Assembly: GCA_016872285.1 (NCBI GenBank)
Contig: VGZZ01000016.1
Location: 1 to 47,544, forward strand
Direction: 5' to 3'
Source: SAR202 cluster bacterium
GTDB lineage: Bacteria > Chloroflexota > Dehalococcoidia > Lucifugimonadales > GCA-2712585
DNA length: 47,544 nt
Below the pieces are notes generated by a model that saw only the letters and a program-made list of their open reading frames with translations, was not told the origin of the DNA and did not search any database. The position numbers were made by a program, and so were the translations under genes. Each line of letters opens with the position of its first letter. Within the stretch, counting starts at the first letter, position 1. Shown here one piece after another: positions 7,097-14,756 of the stretch.

Positions 7097-7690
7097 GTCG
7101 CCCAATCCGCTCCTCTCGGCTTCCTGCGACGCAACCTTCCCATCTGGGTGGTGTTTCTCTTTAGGAGGGCTGGGCGTTCCCCTCTGGTCCCCCTTCTTCT
7201 CCTATTGCAAAGTGCTTCGCTGCCTTAAAGCATATATCGCGGAGTCTCCTCATCCTTGATATTTATTCAATGAGGAGGCTCGATTTATCGGCCCGATGCA
7301 ATCGGACCGTCCTGAGTATGCCGAAGGAGGGGGTTGTGGTTCCTTATATTCCCTCCCTCTTCTCAAAAAGGAGAAGAGGGCTGCAAGTTCGCCGTGGCGA
7401 GATAAAGGATGATGAGGTGCTCATATTATCCTTCCATTTCCAGCAGACCCGTGATGCACATTATGGGTTCAGCTTTGAAAAACCACGAACCTTTCGAAAA
7501 ATGGGGTCTGGATTGTCCCATCAGGTTCTCCCTCTTCTCCTATTGCAAAGGAGAAGAGGGAGTTAGAGGGTGATGAGGTGATCCTTATTTTCTTTCCCTC
7601 TTCTCCCGTAGTCGGGAGAAGAGGGACAAAGGGTGATGAGGGCGACCCGAACGCGAGTGACGCCCGCACCCAGTACCTAGAAGGAGAAAA
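7097..7690. other. Repeat-rich intergenic stretch, no gene seen
   Basis: About 590 nt made largely of short palindromic elements: CCCGATGCAATCGG (7292-7305), a GTCCTGAGTATGCCGAAGGA block (7309-7328), CTCTTCTC/GAGAAGAG hairpins (near 7350-7380, 7531-7560 and 7596-7625). Open frames here are repeat translations and are not supported. Confidence 0.75.
7525..7592 (+). repeat. Modular dispersed repeat, internally deleted copy
   Basis: Hairpin CTCTTCTCC...GGAGAAGAG with a TATTGCAAA loop, then GAGTTAGA and GGGTGATGAGGTGATCCTTA. The copy at 45540-45632 (opposite strand) has the same ends but carries an extra 24-nt block between GTTAGA and GGGTGATG. Confidence 0.8.
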
Positions 7691-8245
7691 TCACCCCCAC
7701 TCTAACCCCACAAACTTTAGGAAATCCTCAATCCGCCGTCGCTTTGACGTCGGGTCCTCATTCCACCGCCGCACCTGCTCGTTATACGACTCCTGCGCCT
7801 CCGTGTACGACACGTAGTCCCGCCTCACCGGCCCCTCCTCCACCTCCCCATCCGTATCGTGCTTCCCAAAGCACGGCTCGTCTATCAGCCTGAACGGCCC
7901 CTGCGGCTTGTCGAAGTCCACCGGTTGGAACGGGTACTGCCGGCAAATGTGCGGCTTGAACTCATGTATCGAACACACGTTGTTCTTCAAAAATGTGCAC
8001 TGCCCCATGTCCTCATTCTCCACTCGACCCAGCACCATCGCCAGCTTCCCAAACTTGGAATTGAACAGCCTCTCGTCCGACTCCTCCAGCGGCGGCTTAA
8101 AGTCCGTAGGCCGGTAAAACTCCACAAACTCCGATATCGGCTTGTTCATCCGATTCTGTATGCGCTTAACATCCACCGGCAGCACCAGCGGCACATACCG
8201 CTTGCAGCACTCCCCGCACTGTGTGCATCGCCACTTAATAGCCAT
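7691..8245 (-). CDS. YkgJ-family cysteine-cluster metal-binding protein
   Basis: A 184-aa protein of the YkgJ family (zinc- or iron-chelating domain). The N-terminal CTQCGECCKRY gives CxxCxxCC at residues 7-14. A second cluster follows in CTFLKNNVCSIHEFKPHICR QYPF (about 82-107), matching the family's C..C....KP..CR.YPF pattern, and EPCFGK adds a last Cys. The family is thought to bind an Fe-S cluster or zinc; biochemical function is unproven. The protein has no signal peptide or membrane segment. Plus-strand sequence over this gene is C-rich although the gene is on the minus strand. Confidence 0.82.
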   Translation of the reverse strand: MAIKWRCTQCGECCKRYVPLVLPVDVKRIQNRMNKPISEFVEFYRPTDFKPPLEESDERLFNSKFGKLAMVLGRVENEDMGQCTFLKNNVCSIHEFKPHICRQYPFQPVDFDKPQGPFRLIDEPCFGKHDTDGEVEEGPVRRDYVSYTEAQESYNEQVRRWNEDPTSKRRRIEDFLKFVGLEWG

Positions 8246-9150
8246 AGCCGTCTTAGTTTAACCCATCATTTCGACTGTATCATCATGCCTTTTAACGCCA
8301 AGAAATCTCCATCAATGACTGGTCTCATATTTTGTGGAGGCGAGACCATCTCGCCATTAGCCCCTAACGCCTGACGCTAGTTGAGTTGGCGCCTACAAAA
8401 AGGAGGCGTGTTTGTCATTCTGAGCCTGCGAAGAATCTAATCGACGTGCCCGTTGCCTCGCCCCTCATGTCACTAACAAGGCTACTATTGTCATTCCGAG
8501 CGTAGTCGAGGAATCTGTTATGACGGTAACCTCGTTTCTCATATCACTGACACGCCCCGCATCTTCTCGTTTCCATTGTCGTCAGCGTCTCACACTAGTA
8601 ACAGCCATCTGTTGGAGCAGGTCTACCGTAACCTTATCTCCTGCCTCACCCATAGAAGAGACCTCCCCTCTCCGACTCTCCTCCCATACCTACCTCTTCT
8701 TCCGATGTGACAACTTCTTGTAGCCTTAAGCCTTCTCCTTCTGCTATCCTCTCTATCCCTCCAGCCCATCTCTCCATCGCCCCATCTTCATGAAAGGCCA
8801 TTGAAAAGATAACAACCGGGACAACCTCTAAAACAATTCTGTATCTAGTCCACGCCTGAAACCCTGAATTGTTTCCCCTAAAAACTTTTTACAAATATCC
8901 TCAGGGCGAAAAACCAAACAAGGCTCCACCTCATTCGTTTCCTCAAAACTAAAATTTTAGTGGGGTCTAAAAGAAAATCCATCGCCGTCCGAAATCCCGA
9001 TGGGATCGGGAGGGAGGCTCATCCGCCTCAGGAGGATCGGCCCTCCCCGCCCCAGCATTAGTTCCTTCCCCACAAAAACTAATCCCCCGCCATTGCCCGC
9101 CACTATTCCTTCCCCTATCATTGCCCCAACCCACCCATAAGGAACCTAAA
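8246..9150. other. Intergenic stretch of ~900 nt with repeats and an AT-rich block
   Basis: Two GTCATTC-type repeats (8413-8448 and 8489-8518), an AT-rich block (about 8800-8960) containing the palindrome ACTAAAATTTTAGT (8948-8961), and a hairpin ATCCCGATGGGATCGGGA around 8992-9009. No convincing gene: the only frames are under 75 codons without ribosome-binding sites. Confidence 0.65.
8413..8448 (+). repeat. GTCATTCTGAG...GAAGAATCT dispersed repeat
   Basis: Nearly identical to 5809-5844: TGTCATTCTGAGCC then GCGAAGAATCTAATCGACGT. A diverged third copy (TGTCATTCCGAG, GAGGAATCTGTTA) follows at 8489-8518. Confidence 0.8.
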
Positions 9151-9945
9151 ATGGACTTAGGTATAAAAGGACGCGCCGCCATCGTCGGCGGCTCCAGCCG
9201 TGGCATGGGCAAGTCCGCCGCCCTCACCCTCGCCCGCGAAGGCGCCTCCGTCGTCATCTGCTCCCGCACCGAGGCCGATATCCGCAAGGCCGAAAAAGAA
9301 ATCGCCGCCGCCTCCAGCCCCAAGCAGGTCCTCGCCCTCGCCGCCGACCTTACCAAACCCGACGTCATTAAGAGCGTGGTCCGACAGACCCTCGGCCGCT
9401 TTGGCCGCATCGATATCCTGGTCAACAACGTTGGCGGCCCGCCCCCAGGCCAGCCCTCCCAGCTCACCGACGAGCAGTGGTACGCCGCCCTTGAGCAAAA
9501 CTTCCTCAGCGCCGTCCGCATGACCCGCGAGGTTCTCCCCCACATGAAAGAGCGCAAGTGGGGACGAGTCATCAATCTCCTCTCCAACGCCGTCCGACAG
9601 CCCGTCCTCGACCTCGTCCTCTCCACCTCCAGCCGCCTCGCCGTCGTCGGCTACGCCAAGATGCTCTCCAACGAGGTCTCCCAGTTCGGGATCACCGTCA
9701 ACAACGTCCTCCCCGGCCAGGTCCTCACCGACCGCATGACCTCCCTCTACGGCAAAATGGCCAAAGAGCAGGGCCGCGATATGCAAGCCATGATGGACGA
9801 AGCCGCGGGCCGAATCCCCATGCGACGCCTCGGCCGCCCCGAAGAAATGGGCGACCTCATCGCCTTCCTCGCCTCAGACCGCGCCAGCTACATCACCGGC
9901 CAGAGCATCAGCCTTGACGGCGGCGCCCTCCAAGCCGTGATCTAG
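9151..9945 (+). CDS. SDR-family protein with an atypical catalytic site
   Basis: A 264-aa short-chain dehydrogenase/reductase fold. The ATG at 9151 is chosen because AAGGA lies about 8 nt upstream; an in-frame upstream TTG is less likely. Cofactor loop GGSSRGMGKS (13-22), SRTEAD after the second strand, LVNNVGG (90-96) and the C-terminal ITGQSISLDGG are standard. The catalytic YxxxK is not: aligning LSTSSRLAVVGYAK with a usual YSASKAAVVG places Ser158 at Tyr and Arg162 at Lys. Ser145 is retained. This resembles the beta-ketoacyl-reductase-like SDR subgroup known to lack the normal tetrad. It may reduce a 3-keto substrate by an altered mechanism, or have lost catalysis. It stands alone. Confidence 0.85.
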   Translation: MDLGIKGRAAIVGGSSRGMGKSAALTLAREGASVVICSRTEADIRKAEKEIAAASSPKQVLALAADLTKPDVIKSVVRQTLGRFGRIDILVNNVGGPPPGQPSQLTDEQWYAALEQNFLSAVRMTREVLPHMKERKWGRVINLLSNAVRQPVLDLVLSTSSRLAVVGYAKMLSNEVSQFGITVNNVLPGQVLTDRMTSLYGKMAKEQGRDMQAMMDEAAGRIPMRRLGRPEEMGDLIAFLASDRASYITGQSISLDGGALQAVI

Positions 9946-9989
9946 GGATGGAATATAGGCGTTCCTAGTAATGAGTTACTCGAGGTAGG

Positions 9990-10018
9990 TTACCAAATTG
10001 CCGTCCAGTAACCATAAT
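9990..10018 (+). promoter_or_regulatory. Probable promoter of the small gene at 10060
   Basis: TTACCA at 9990-9995, 17-nt spacer, CATAAT at 10013-10018. Placed about 42 nt upstream of the start codon, which has its own strong AAGGAGG. Confidence 0.45.
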
Positions 10019-10059
10019 ATTGGTGAAGTTCCTAGAGCATATGCCAAGGAGGTTTCGCT

Positions 10060-10302
10060 ATGAGGACTGGAGATGTTGACCACAACGTAATTCTCCGCAT
10101 CGTCCGTGAAATGCATAGGGAGTTTCACACCAAGGATGTCTCTCAACATCCGGCAGCCAAAGCGGCACATAGCCTTCATGTACATGAGCGTAGCTACAAC
10201 TCGGTCATTGGCAGGCATCTTAGCCGAAACGATGCTGGGATAGGTATCCGTCAAGACGAGTCCCCACGCGGTCGCCGGGGCGTATATTGGATAAAGGCGT
10301 GA
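10060..10302 (+). CDS. Small protein of unknown function (80 aa)
   Basis: ATG at 10060 has AAGGAGG at 10046-10052 with a 7-nt spacer, and a reasonable promoter lies upstream, so this is more than a chance frame. The 80-aa product is His- and Arg-rich and ends in RGRRGVYWIKA, a pattern seen at the edge of winged-helix domains; SYNSVIGRHLSRND could be the preceding helix. Codon composition differs from the very C-rich neighbours. I do not recognise a family. It lies between a solitary SDR gene and the pmbA/tldD pair on the opposite strand, so context gives no function. Confidence 0.5.
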   Translation: MRTGDVDHNVILRIVREMHREFHTKDVSQHPAAKAAHSLHVHERSYNSVIGRHLSRNDAGIGIRQDESPRGRRGVYWIKA

Positions 10303-10327
10303 TAGCTGGACAAGGAGCCTGCCCAGG

Positions 10328-10470
10328 AAATCCCTTCTCCCCTTGCGAGAGAAGGTTAGGATGAGGGGTAAACCCTAGGCAGAGAAGACGAGCATTAGAG
10401 TCACTCGCCACCCCTTCTTCCTCCTTCTCCCCCTTGATGGGGGAGAACAGAAGAGAGGGTGAAACCCTAG
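10328..10470. repeat. Two tandem copies of the palindromic CTTCTCCC...CCCTAG repeat
   Basis: First copy at 10328-10378 (CCCTTCTCCCCTTGCGAGAG, then GAGGGGTAAACCCTAG). Second at 10417-10470 (CTTCTCCCCCTTGATGGGGG, then GAGAGGGTGAAACCCTAG). A third, partial piece (CTTCTCCC, GGAGAG) lies near 10517-10547 just beyond the end of pmbA. Confidence 0.7.
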
Positions 10471-10552
10471 TTCCACGCCCCGTCCGTCAGGCTAGACCAT
10501 ACCTTCCACGCTGCGTATATCCCCTTCTCCCGCCGCACAAGGAGAGATTCCC

Positions 10553-12118
10553 CTACCTCTGATAAACCCCCTCCATATACTCCCCTATCTCCTCCACCCT
10601 CAGCCCCTCCACCGCCACCTCCGGCGCCCACGTCACCTGGTCGGAAGCCCATCTCACTGTCCCCCGAGGCGGATGCCCTATCCCCAGCACGCTGTTTATC
10701 ACCCGCAAGATGTTGTCATTCAGCCGCAGCGTGTTCGGCTTGATAGGCGCCGCCAGCCGCCCGCCCTTGATAAGGTACGAGTCCCCCACCACCGTCCCGC
10801 TAAAGTCCGCCGCCGTGATGCCGTTCACCGGGTAGGTGTACCACAGCCGCCCGATGTACAGCCCATCATCCACCATCCGCATCAGCTCCTCCGTCGACCG
10901 CTTTCTCCGACCCTCCAGCACCAGGTTCGTCGGCGTTATCGACGGCGGCGAGTCAAAGTTCCGGCCTCCGCCTCGGCCCGTCCTGAACCCGTTCCGGGGC
11001 GCGATACCCTGGGCCACCCGGCTCGGCTCCACGCCCAGCTTCTCCTTGCCCTTGGGGTCGTGCAGTATCCGCTGAGTCTCGTAATAGTTGGACAAGGCCC
11101 CCTTCAATACGCCGTCCTTGATCATCTCCGTCCGGCCCGTCGGCACACCTTCGTCCGTGATAGCCTTCGATGCCGCCAGCCCCGCCGCCGACCCGTCGTC
11201 ATATAGGTAGACCTCCTCCGACGCCACCTTCTTTCCCATCTTCCCCAGGAACGGCGACGCCCCTGCGTAGAACATATTCAAATTCAGTCCAGGCATCAGT
11301 ATCCACTCCAGCAGCTCCGCCACCGCCTGCGGCCCCAGGACAACCCTATACGCCCCGGACGCCACCCTCTGCCCGCCGATGGCCCGTATGGCGCTCCGCG
11401 CCGCCTCCGCCGCCGAGTCCCCCGCAAACCCCGACAGGCTGGGGCTGGTGCCCCATCCCGTCCCCTTGGCGTCGTGGTCCTCTACCATCGCCGTCGCGAA
11501 GGACATAATCAGCGTAGACTCGTCTGTCTGCACCGACGGGAAGTGAAAGGAGCCGACGGCCATCCGTTCCTTCAGCATCACCACGTCGCCGCCCAAAATC
11601 AGCCCCAGCTCCTTCACCTTGTCCGGCGACTTGGCCGCCCCTAGCAGCTCCTCCGACGACTGGAATACCTCCAGCGCCCTGTTCACCGACGCCCAGCCCG
11701 CCTGCACCAGCTTGCCCCCCTTGGAAGACATCAACACCGGGTCGTGGTACTTGGTCAGCGTTGGCTGCTCTCCCGTCGGCTTGGGCAGCGATACATACTC
11801 CGGGTCCAGCACCGCCCCTCGCCGCGCCTTCTCCAGCGCCTTCTTCACGCCTTCGAGTGATAGGTTGGTCGGCTCGCTCCCAAAGCCCGTCTTCACTCCA
11901 TCTCCCCCCTTCAAAGCCACCCTTATCCCCAACCCATAAGACTCCACCGACTTCGGCTCCTCCACCCCGTTGCTCGGTATCCGTGACGTGTAGTTGAGCC
12001 GCACCGTTAGGTTCTCGTTGGCCGATGCAAACACCTCCGCCTCGGTTACATCCTTCTGCGTCTTCAGGTACTTGAGCGCGTCGCTGACGGAACGCTTTAG
12101 CTGGGCAATGGACAGCAT
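10553..12118 (-). CDS. pmbA: PmbA/TldE-like metallopeptidase-family protein
   Basis: A 521-aa member of the TldD/PmbA family (peptidase U62). It lacks the HExxxH metal motif, as expected for the TldE/PmbA partner. Family landmarks include an N-terminal alpha/beta domain, YRVVLGPQAVAELLEW, the variable middle domain, and the C-terminal beta-rich NGITAADFSGTVVGDSYLIK. In known systems TldD and PmbA form a heterodimeric zinc protease that degrades unfolded peptides and trims modified peptides such as microcins. Its ATG at 12118 overlaps the tldD stop (TAATG), showing translational coupling. It is longer than E. coli PmbA (about 450 aa). No peptide-precursor gene is seen nearby. Confidence 0.88.
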   Translation of the reverse strand: MLSIAQLKRSVSDALKYLKTQKDVTEAEVFASANENLTVRLNYTSRIPSNGVEEPKSVESYGLGIRVALKGGDGVKTGFGSEPTNLSLEGVKKALEKARRGAVLDPEYVSLPKPTGEQPTLTKYHDPVLMSSKGGKLVQAGWASVNRALEVFQSSEELLGAAKSPDKVKELGLILGGDVVMLKERMAVGSFHFPSVQTDESTLIMSFATAMVEDHDAKGTGWGTSPSLSGFAGDSAAEAARSAIRAIGGQRVASGAYRVVLGPQAVAELLEWILMPGLNLNMFYAGASPFLGKMGKKVASEEVYLYDDGSAAGLAASKAITDEGVPTGRTEMIKDGVLKGALSNYYETQRILHDPKGKEKLGVEPSRVAQGIAPRNGFRTGRGGGRNFDSPPSITPTNLVLEGRRKRSTEELMRMVDDGLYIGRLWYTYPVNGITAADFSGTVVGDSYLIKGGRLAAPIKPNTLRLNDNILRVINSVLGIGHPPRGTVRWASDQVTWAPEVAVEGLRVEEIGEYMEGVYQR

Positions 12119-13689
12119 TAGTTGCCACCTCCCGTCAGCCTGGCTATGCCCCGCATCGTTGGCCCACCGTTGCTCATACGCTTGGCCTGCATCGGCTGCC
12201 CCTTGCCGCAGTTGGGTATCGGGTACATGCGGAAGTCATTCCCCACGGCGTCGATGCTCATGAAATAGTCCCTCGTGTCCGACGTTATCCCCCCGTCCCT
12301 ATACACCTGCCCCAGCTCGCCGTTCCGAATCTCATACACCTTCACCGCCGTAATGCGGAAGTTCTCCCTCGACTCCGCTATCGACGGCGTCCGGTGCCCC
12401 GACACGTAGTACCCCTTGTCCACCTCTCTGATGATCTCCTGCGGGTCGCGATTACCCGGCGCAAAGACCGTGTTGGACATGCGAATCAGCGGTATCAGGT
12501 ACGACTCCGTGGCCCTGAACGACCCGTTAGGTTCCACCCCCAGCACCGCCGCCGTCTGCCGGCTGTTCAGGAACTCCTCAAACACCCCGTTCCTAATGTG
12601 GTACGCCCGCCGCGATGGCGTCCCGTCATGGTCGTAGGGATAGTGGCCGTAGCCCTCCACTGTCGGGTCCGAGTAGGCGCTGACCAGCGGCGACGCCACC
12701 TGCTTGCCGATCATGTTGTCCTTCAAGTCCCTGAAGAACCAGCTTCGGCCCGCATACGCCGTCTCAAACTTCAGCGCCCGGTCCAACTCCGAAGGGTGCC
12801 CCACCACTTCATGCGCTACCAGGGTATTGAAGTGCGGGTCCGTGACTACCACCACCTCCTTCTCCGTGGGCTTCAGGCGCGGCGCCTTGACTAGCTCCTC
12901 GGCGTTCTTGCCCAGCTCTTTGCAGAACTCCTCAAAGCTCTTGAGGCTGATGACGCCCTTGTTGTGCCCCTCCGTCAGTACCTCCCACCCGCGCTGGTGG
13001 CCGGTGAAGTCGTATATCTCTACTGTCCCGTCCTTCCCGCTTCCTATAACGATGCAGAACCCCTCGGTCTGAGCATAACTGTAATCGATGTCCGCCCCTT
13101 CTGAACTCACATACAGCTCGCGAATCAGTGATGTCACCGCCGACGTCGCCGCATACACTACGCTGCTCCCCTCACCCTTGGCAGCCTGGCATCCTTCCAC
13201 CGCCATCTTTACCGTCGCGTCCAGCGGCACCGACCGCGGGTCATCCCGAAAGATAGGCTTGATAGTGTCCTGCGAGATGTGTACCGGCGCCAGTCCCATG
13301 GCATAGAAGCTCTCCGCCAATGCTCCGAACTGCTTGCGGGCCATGGCCTTCTGCCGCGCGCTGGACCTGGCGCGTCGATGCGCCTCCTCTATCCCCTCCC
13401 ATACCACTGTCTCTATGTTCTTTACGTCCGACGGCCCCAAAATCTTCCCGTAGTACCCCGGCGACGCCGTCTTCCCGCCTGCTATCACCCTCACCCCAAA
13501 GTCGAAAGCCACGTCCTCGGCGCTGGCCTTAGGCTGGCCGTTCTCAGACATCGCGCCCTTCTCTTCCTTAAACTCCATCCGCACGTCGCAGTGCTGGAGG
13601 CCGGTAAGCCGTTTGGCGCTCTCTGTCACCAGCGCCCTGAGCTTAGGCCGAATCTTGTCCAGGACATCTACTGATACTTTGGAAGGCAT
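12118..13689 (-). CDS. tldD: TldD-like zinc metallopeptidase
   Basis: A 523-aa TldD-family protein. The catalytic metal motif HEVVGH (HExxxH) is at residues 293-298 in NTLVAHEVVGHPSELDRALK, with the third ligand expected in the C-terminal domain. SYLIPLIRMSNTVFAPG is a TldD landmark. It pairs with the overlapping pmbA gene to form the active peptidase. Start: ATG at 13689 with AGAGGG about 5 nt upstream. The gene reads in a region where the plus strand is C-rich, making its coding strand G-rich, unlike plus-strand neighbours. Substrate is not apparent from context. Confidence 0.9.
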   Translation of the reverse strand: MPSKVSVDVLDKIRPKLRALVTESAKRLTGLQHCDVRMEFKEEKGAMSENGQPKASAEDVAFDFGVRVIAGGKTASPGYYGKILGPSDVKNIETVVWEGIEEAHRRARSSARQKAMARKQFGALAESFYAMGLAPVHISQDTIKPIFRDDPRSVPLDATVKMAVEGCQAAKGEGSSVVYAATSAVTSLIRELYVSSEGADIDYSYAQTEGFCIVIGSGKDGTVEIYDFTGHQRGWEVLTEGHNKGVISLKSFEEFCKELGKNAEELVKAPRLKPTEKEVVVVTDPHFNTLVAHEVVGHPSELDRALKFETAYAGRSWFFRDLKDNMIGKQVASPLVSAYSDPTVEGYGHYPYDHDGTPSRRAYHIRNGVFEEFLNSRQTAAVLGVEPNGSFRATESYLIPLIRMSNTVFAPGNRDPQEIIREVDKGYYVSGHRTPSIAESRENFRITAVKVYEIRNGELGQVYRDGGITSDTRDYFMSIDAVGNDFRMYPIPNCGKGQPMQAKRMSNGGPTMRGIARLTGGGN

Positions 13690-14275
13690 AGACCCTCTTT
13701 TATTGCGTCGTTAAAGGCATTATAAGCTAGGCTTGAGCCGACCATAAAGCAAGAGCCCCGAATGTTCGGGGCTCTGAAGTCTAAAAGCCATCTCATAAAC
13801 CCATTATTACCATTGCTATGAACAAGGCTTAGCGCGGCACCCGGTCTCCTTCAGGTCCTCTCTCCCCTTGATGATGGGTGTTGCTAATTAATGGAGGTGT
13901 TGGTTTCAACCCAGGTGCCGCCAATCATTGCTAGGCATCCCTTTTTACCCCTTCTCCACCTTGATGGGGGAGAACAGAAGAGAGGGTGAAACCCTGCCAC
14001 CAACAGCCCTTTATCACTACCGACATTCCTGTTTTTCCCACTCTCGCCATGGGAAGGACTAGCAACACCCATCCTTGAGGGAGAGAGTTAGACGCCGTCC
14101 TGAGTATGTAGAAGGAGAGAGGGGTTGGGGTGGATAGGTGGGGGATCTCTCCTTGTTTTCATCCTTGCTGCTGGCCCCATACAATCAGGCCATCAAGGAT
14201 TCCGATTGAATATTTGAATATGCGGAATTGGCCCCCTCACCTATTTATGAGACTACTTCTAATGCAATCTACTGA
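13690..14275. other. Intergenic stretch with a hairpin and repeats
   Basis: Holds an 11-bp perfect hairpin (13752-13775), a palindromic repeat (13950-14000: CTTCTCCACCTTGATGGGGG, then GAGAGGGTGAAACCCTG), and a GTCCTGAGTATG repeat piece (14097-14108). The 62-codon frame at 13884-14072 crosses the repeat and is not supported. Confidence 0.7.
13752..13775. terminator. Strong hairpin, possible terminator
   Basis: AGAGCCCCGAA / TTCGGGGCTCT, a perfect 11-bp stem with a 2-nt TG centre. It lies upstream of tldD on the minus strand. No clear T-run follows on either strand, so it could instead be a regulatory hairpin. Confidence 0.4.
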
Positions 14276-14746
14276 CTAGCGCTTTGCTTTGTATTCCTTA
14301 ATGGCGTCATCCAGAGTGGCCCAGGCCAGCAGCGCGCACTTGATGCGAATCGGGAACTTGCGTACGCCCTGCAATGCCTCCAGTTCGCCCACCTGCTCCG
14401 CCTCTTCACCAGTCAAAGCATGGCCTTGCATTACACTTCTGAAAAGCTCGGAGAGTTCATGGGCTTGGTCCAGGGACTTTCGCTTCACTAGTTGGGTCAG
14501 CATAGATGCTGAGGCTTGGCTGATAGAGCAACCCTGGCCGGTGAACCGGCTGGTTTCAACCCTTCCTTCGGGACTGAGTTTCATCTCCAAGACCACCTCG
14601 TCACCGCAGAAGGGATTGAACCCTCGCGAGGACAGGTCCGCCTGTGGCAGCTTGCCCTTGTTCCTCGGATTGCGATAGTGGTCCAGGATGACTTCCTGGT
14701 ATATCTCGTCCAACTCTGCCGGGAATGCCGACTCTTGTGAAACCAT
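14276..14746 (-). CDS. sufU: SufU, Fe-S scaffold / sulfur-transfer protein
   Basis: A 156-aa IscU-fold protein of the SufU type. The three conserved cysteines are C47 (NPFCGD, with D49), C73 (GQGCSIS) and C137 (RIKCALLAW). The insertion between the second and third cysteines (about 64 residues) is the SufU hallmark. SufU accepts persulfide sulfur from SufS through a zinc site and passes it to SufBCD. It is the last gene of the suf operon, starting 10 nt beyond the sufS stop. Length and motifs are normal. Confidence 0.93.
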   Translation of the reverse strand: MVSQESAFPAELDEIYQEVILDHYRNPRNKGKLPQADLSSRGFNPFCGDEVVLEMKLSPEGRVETSRFTGQGCSISQASASMLTQLVKRKSLDQAHELSELFRSVMQGHALTGEEAEQVGELEALQGVRKFPIRIKCALLAWATLDDAIKEYKAKR

Positions 14747-14756
14747 CTGACGGTCC

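Noticed and set aside
7270-7566. 98-codon open frame in the repeat-rich region
   Set aside because: It reads through palindromic repeats, and another copy of the same repeats is not open in the same way.
11346-12128. 260-codon frame overlapping pmbA on the same strand in another phase
   Set aside because: Gly/Ala/Arg-rich shadow; pmbA in the other phase has clear family sequence and a coupled start.
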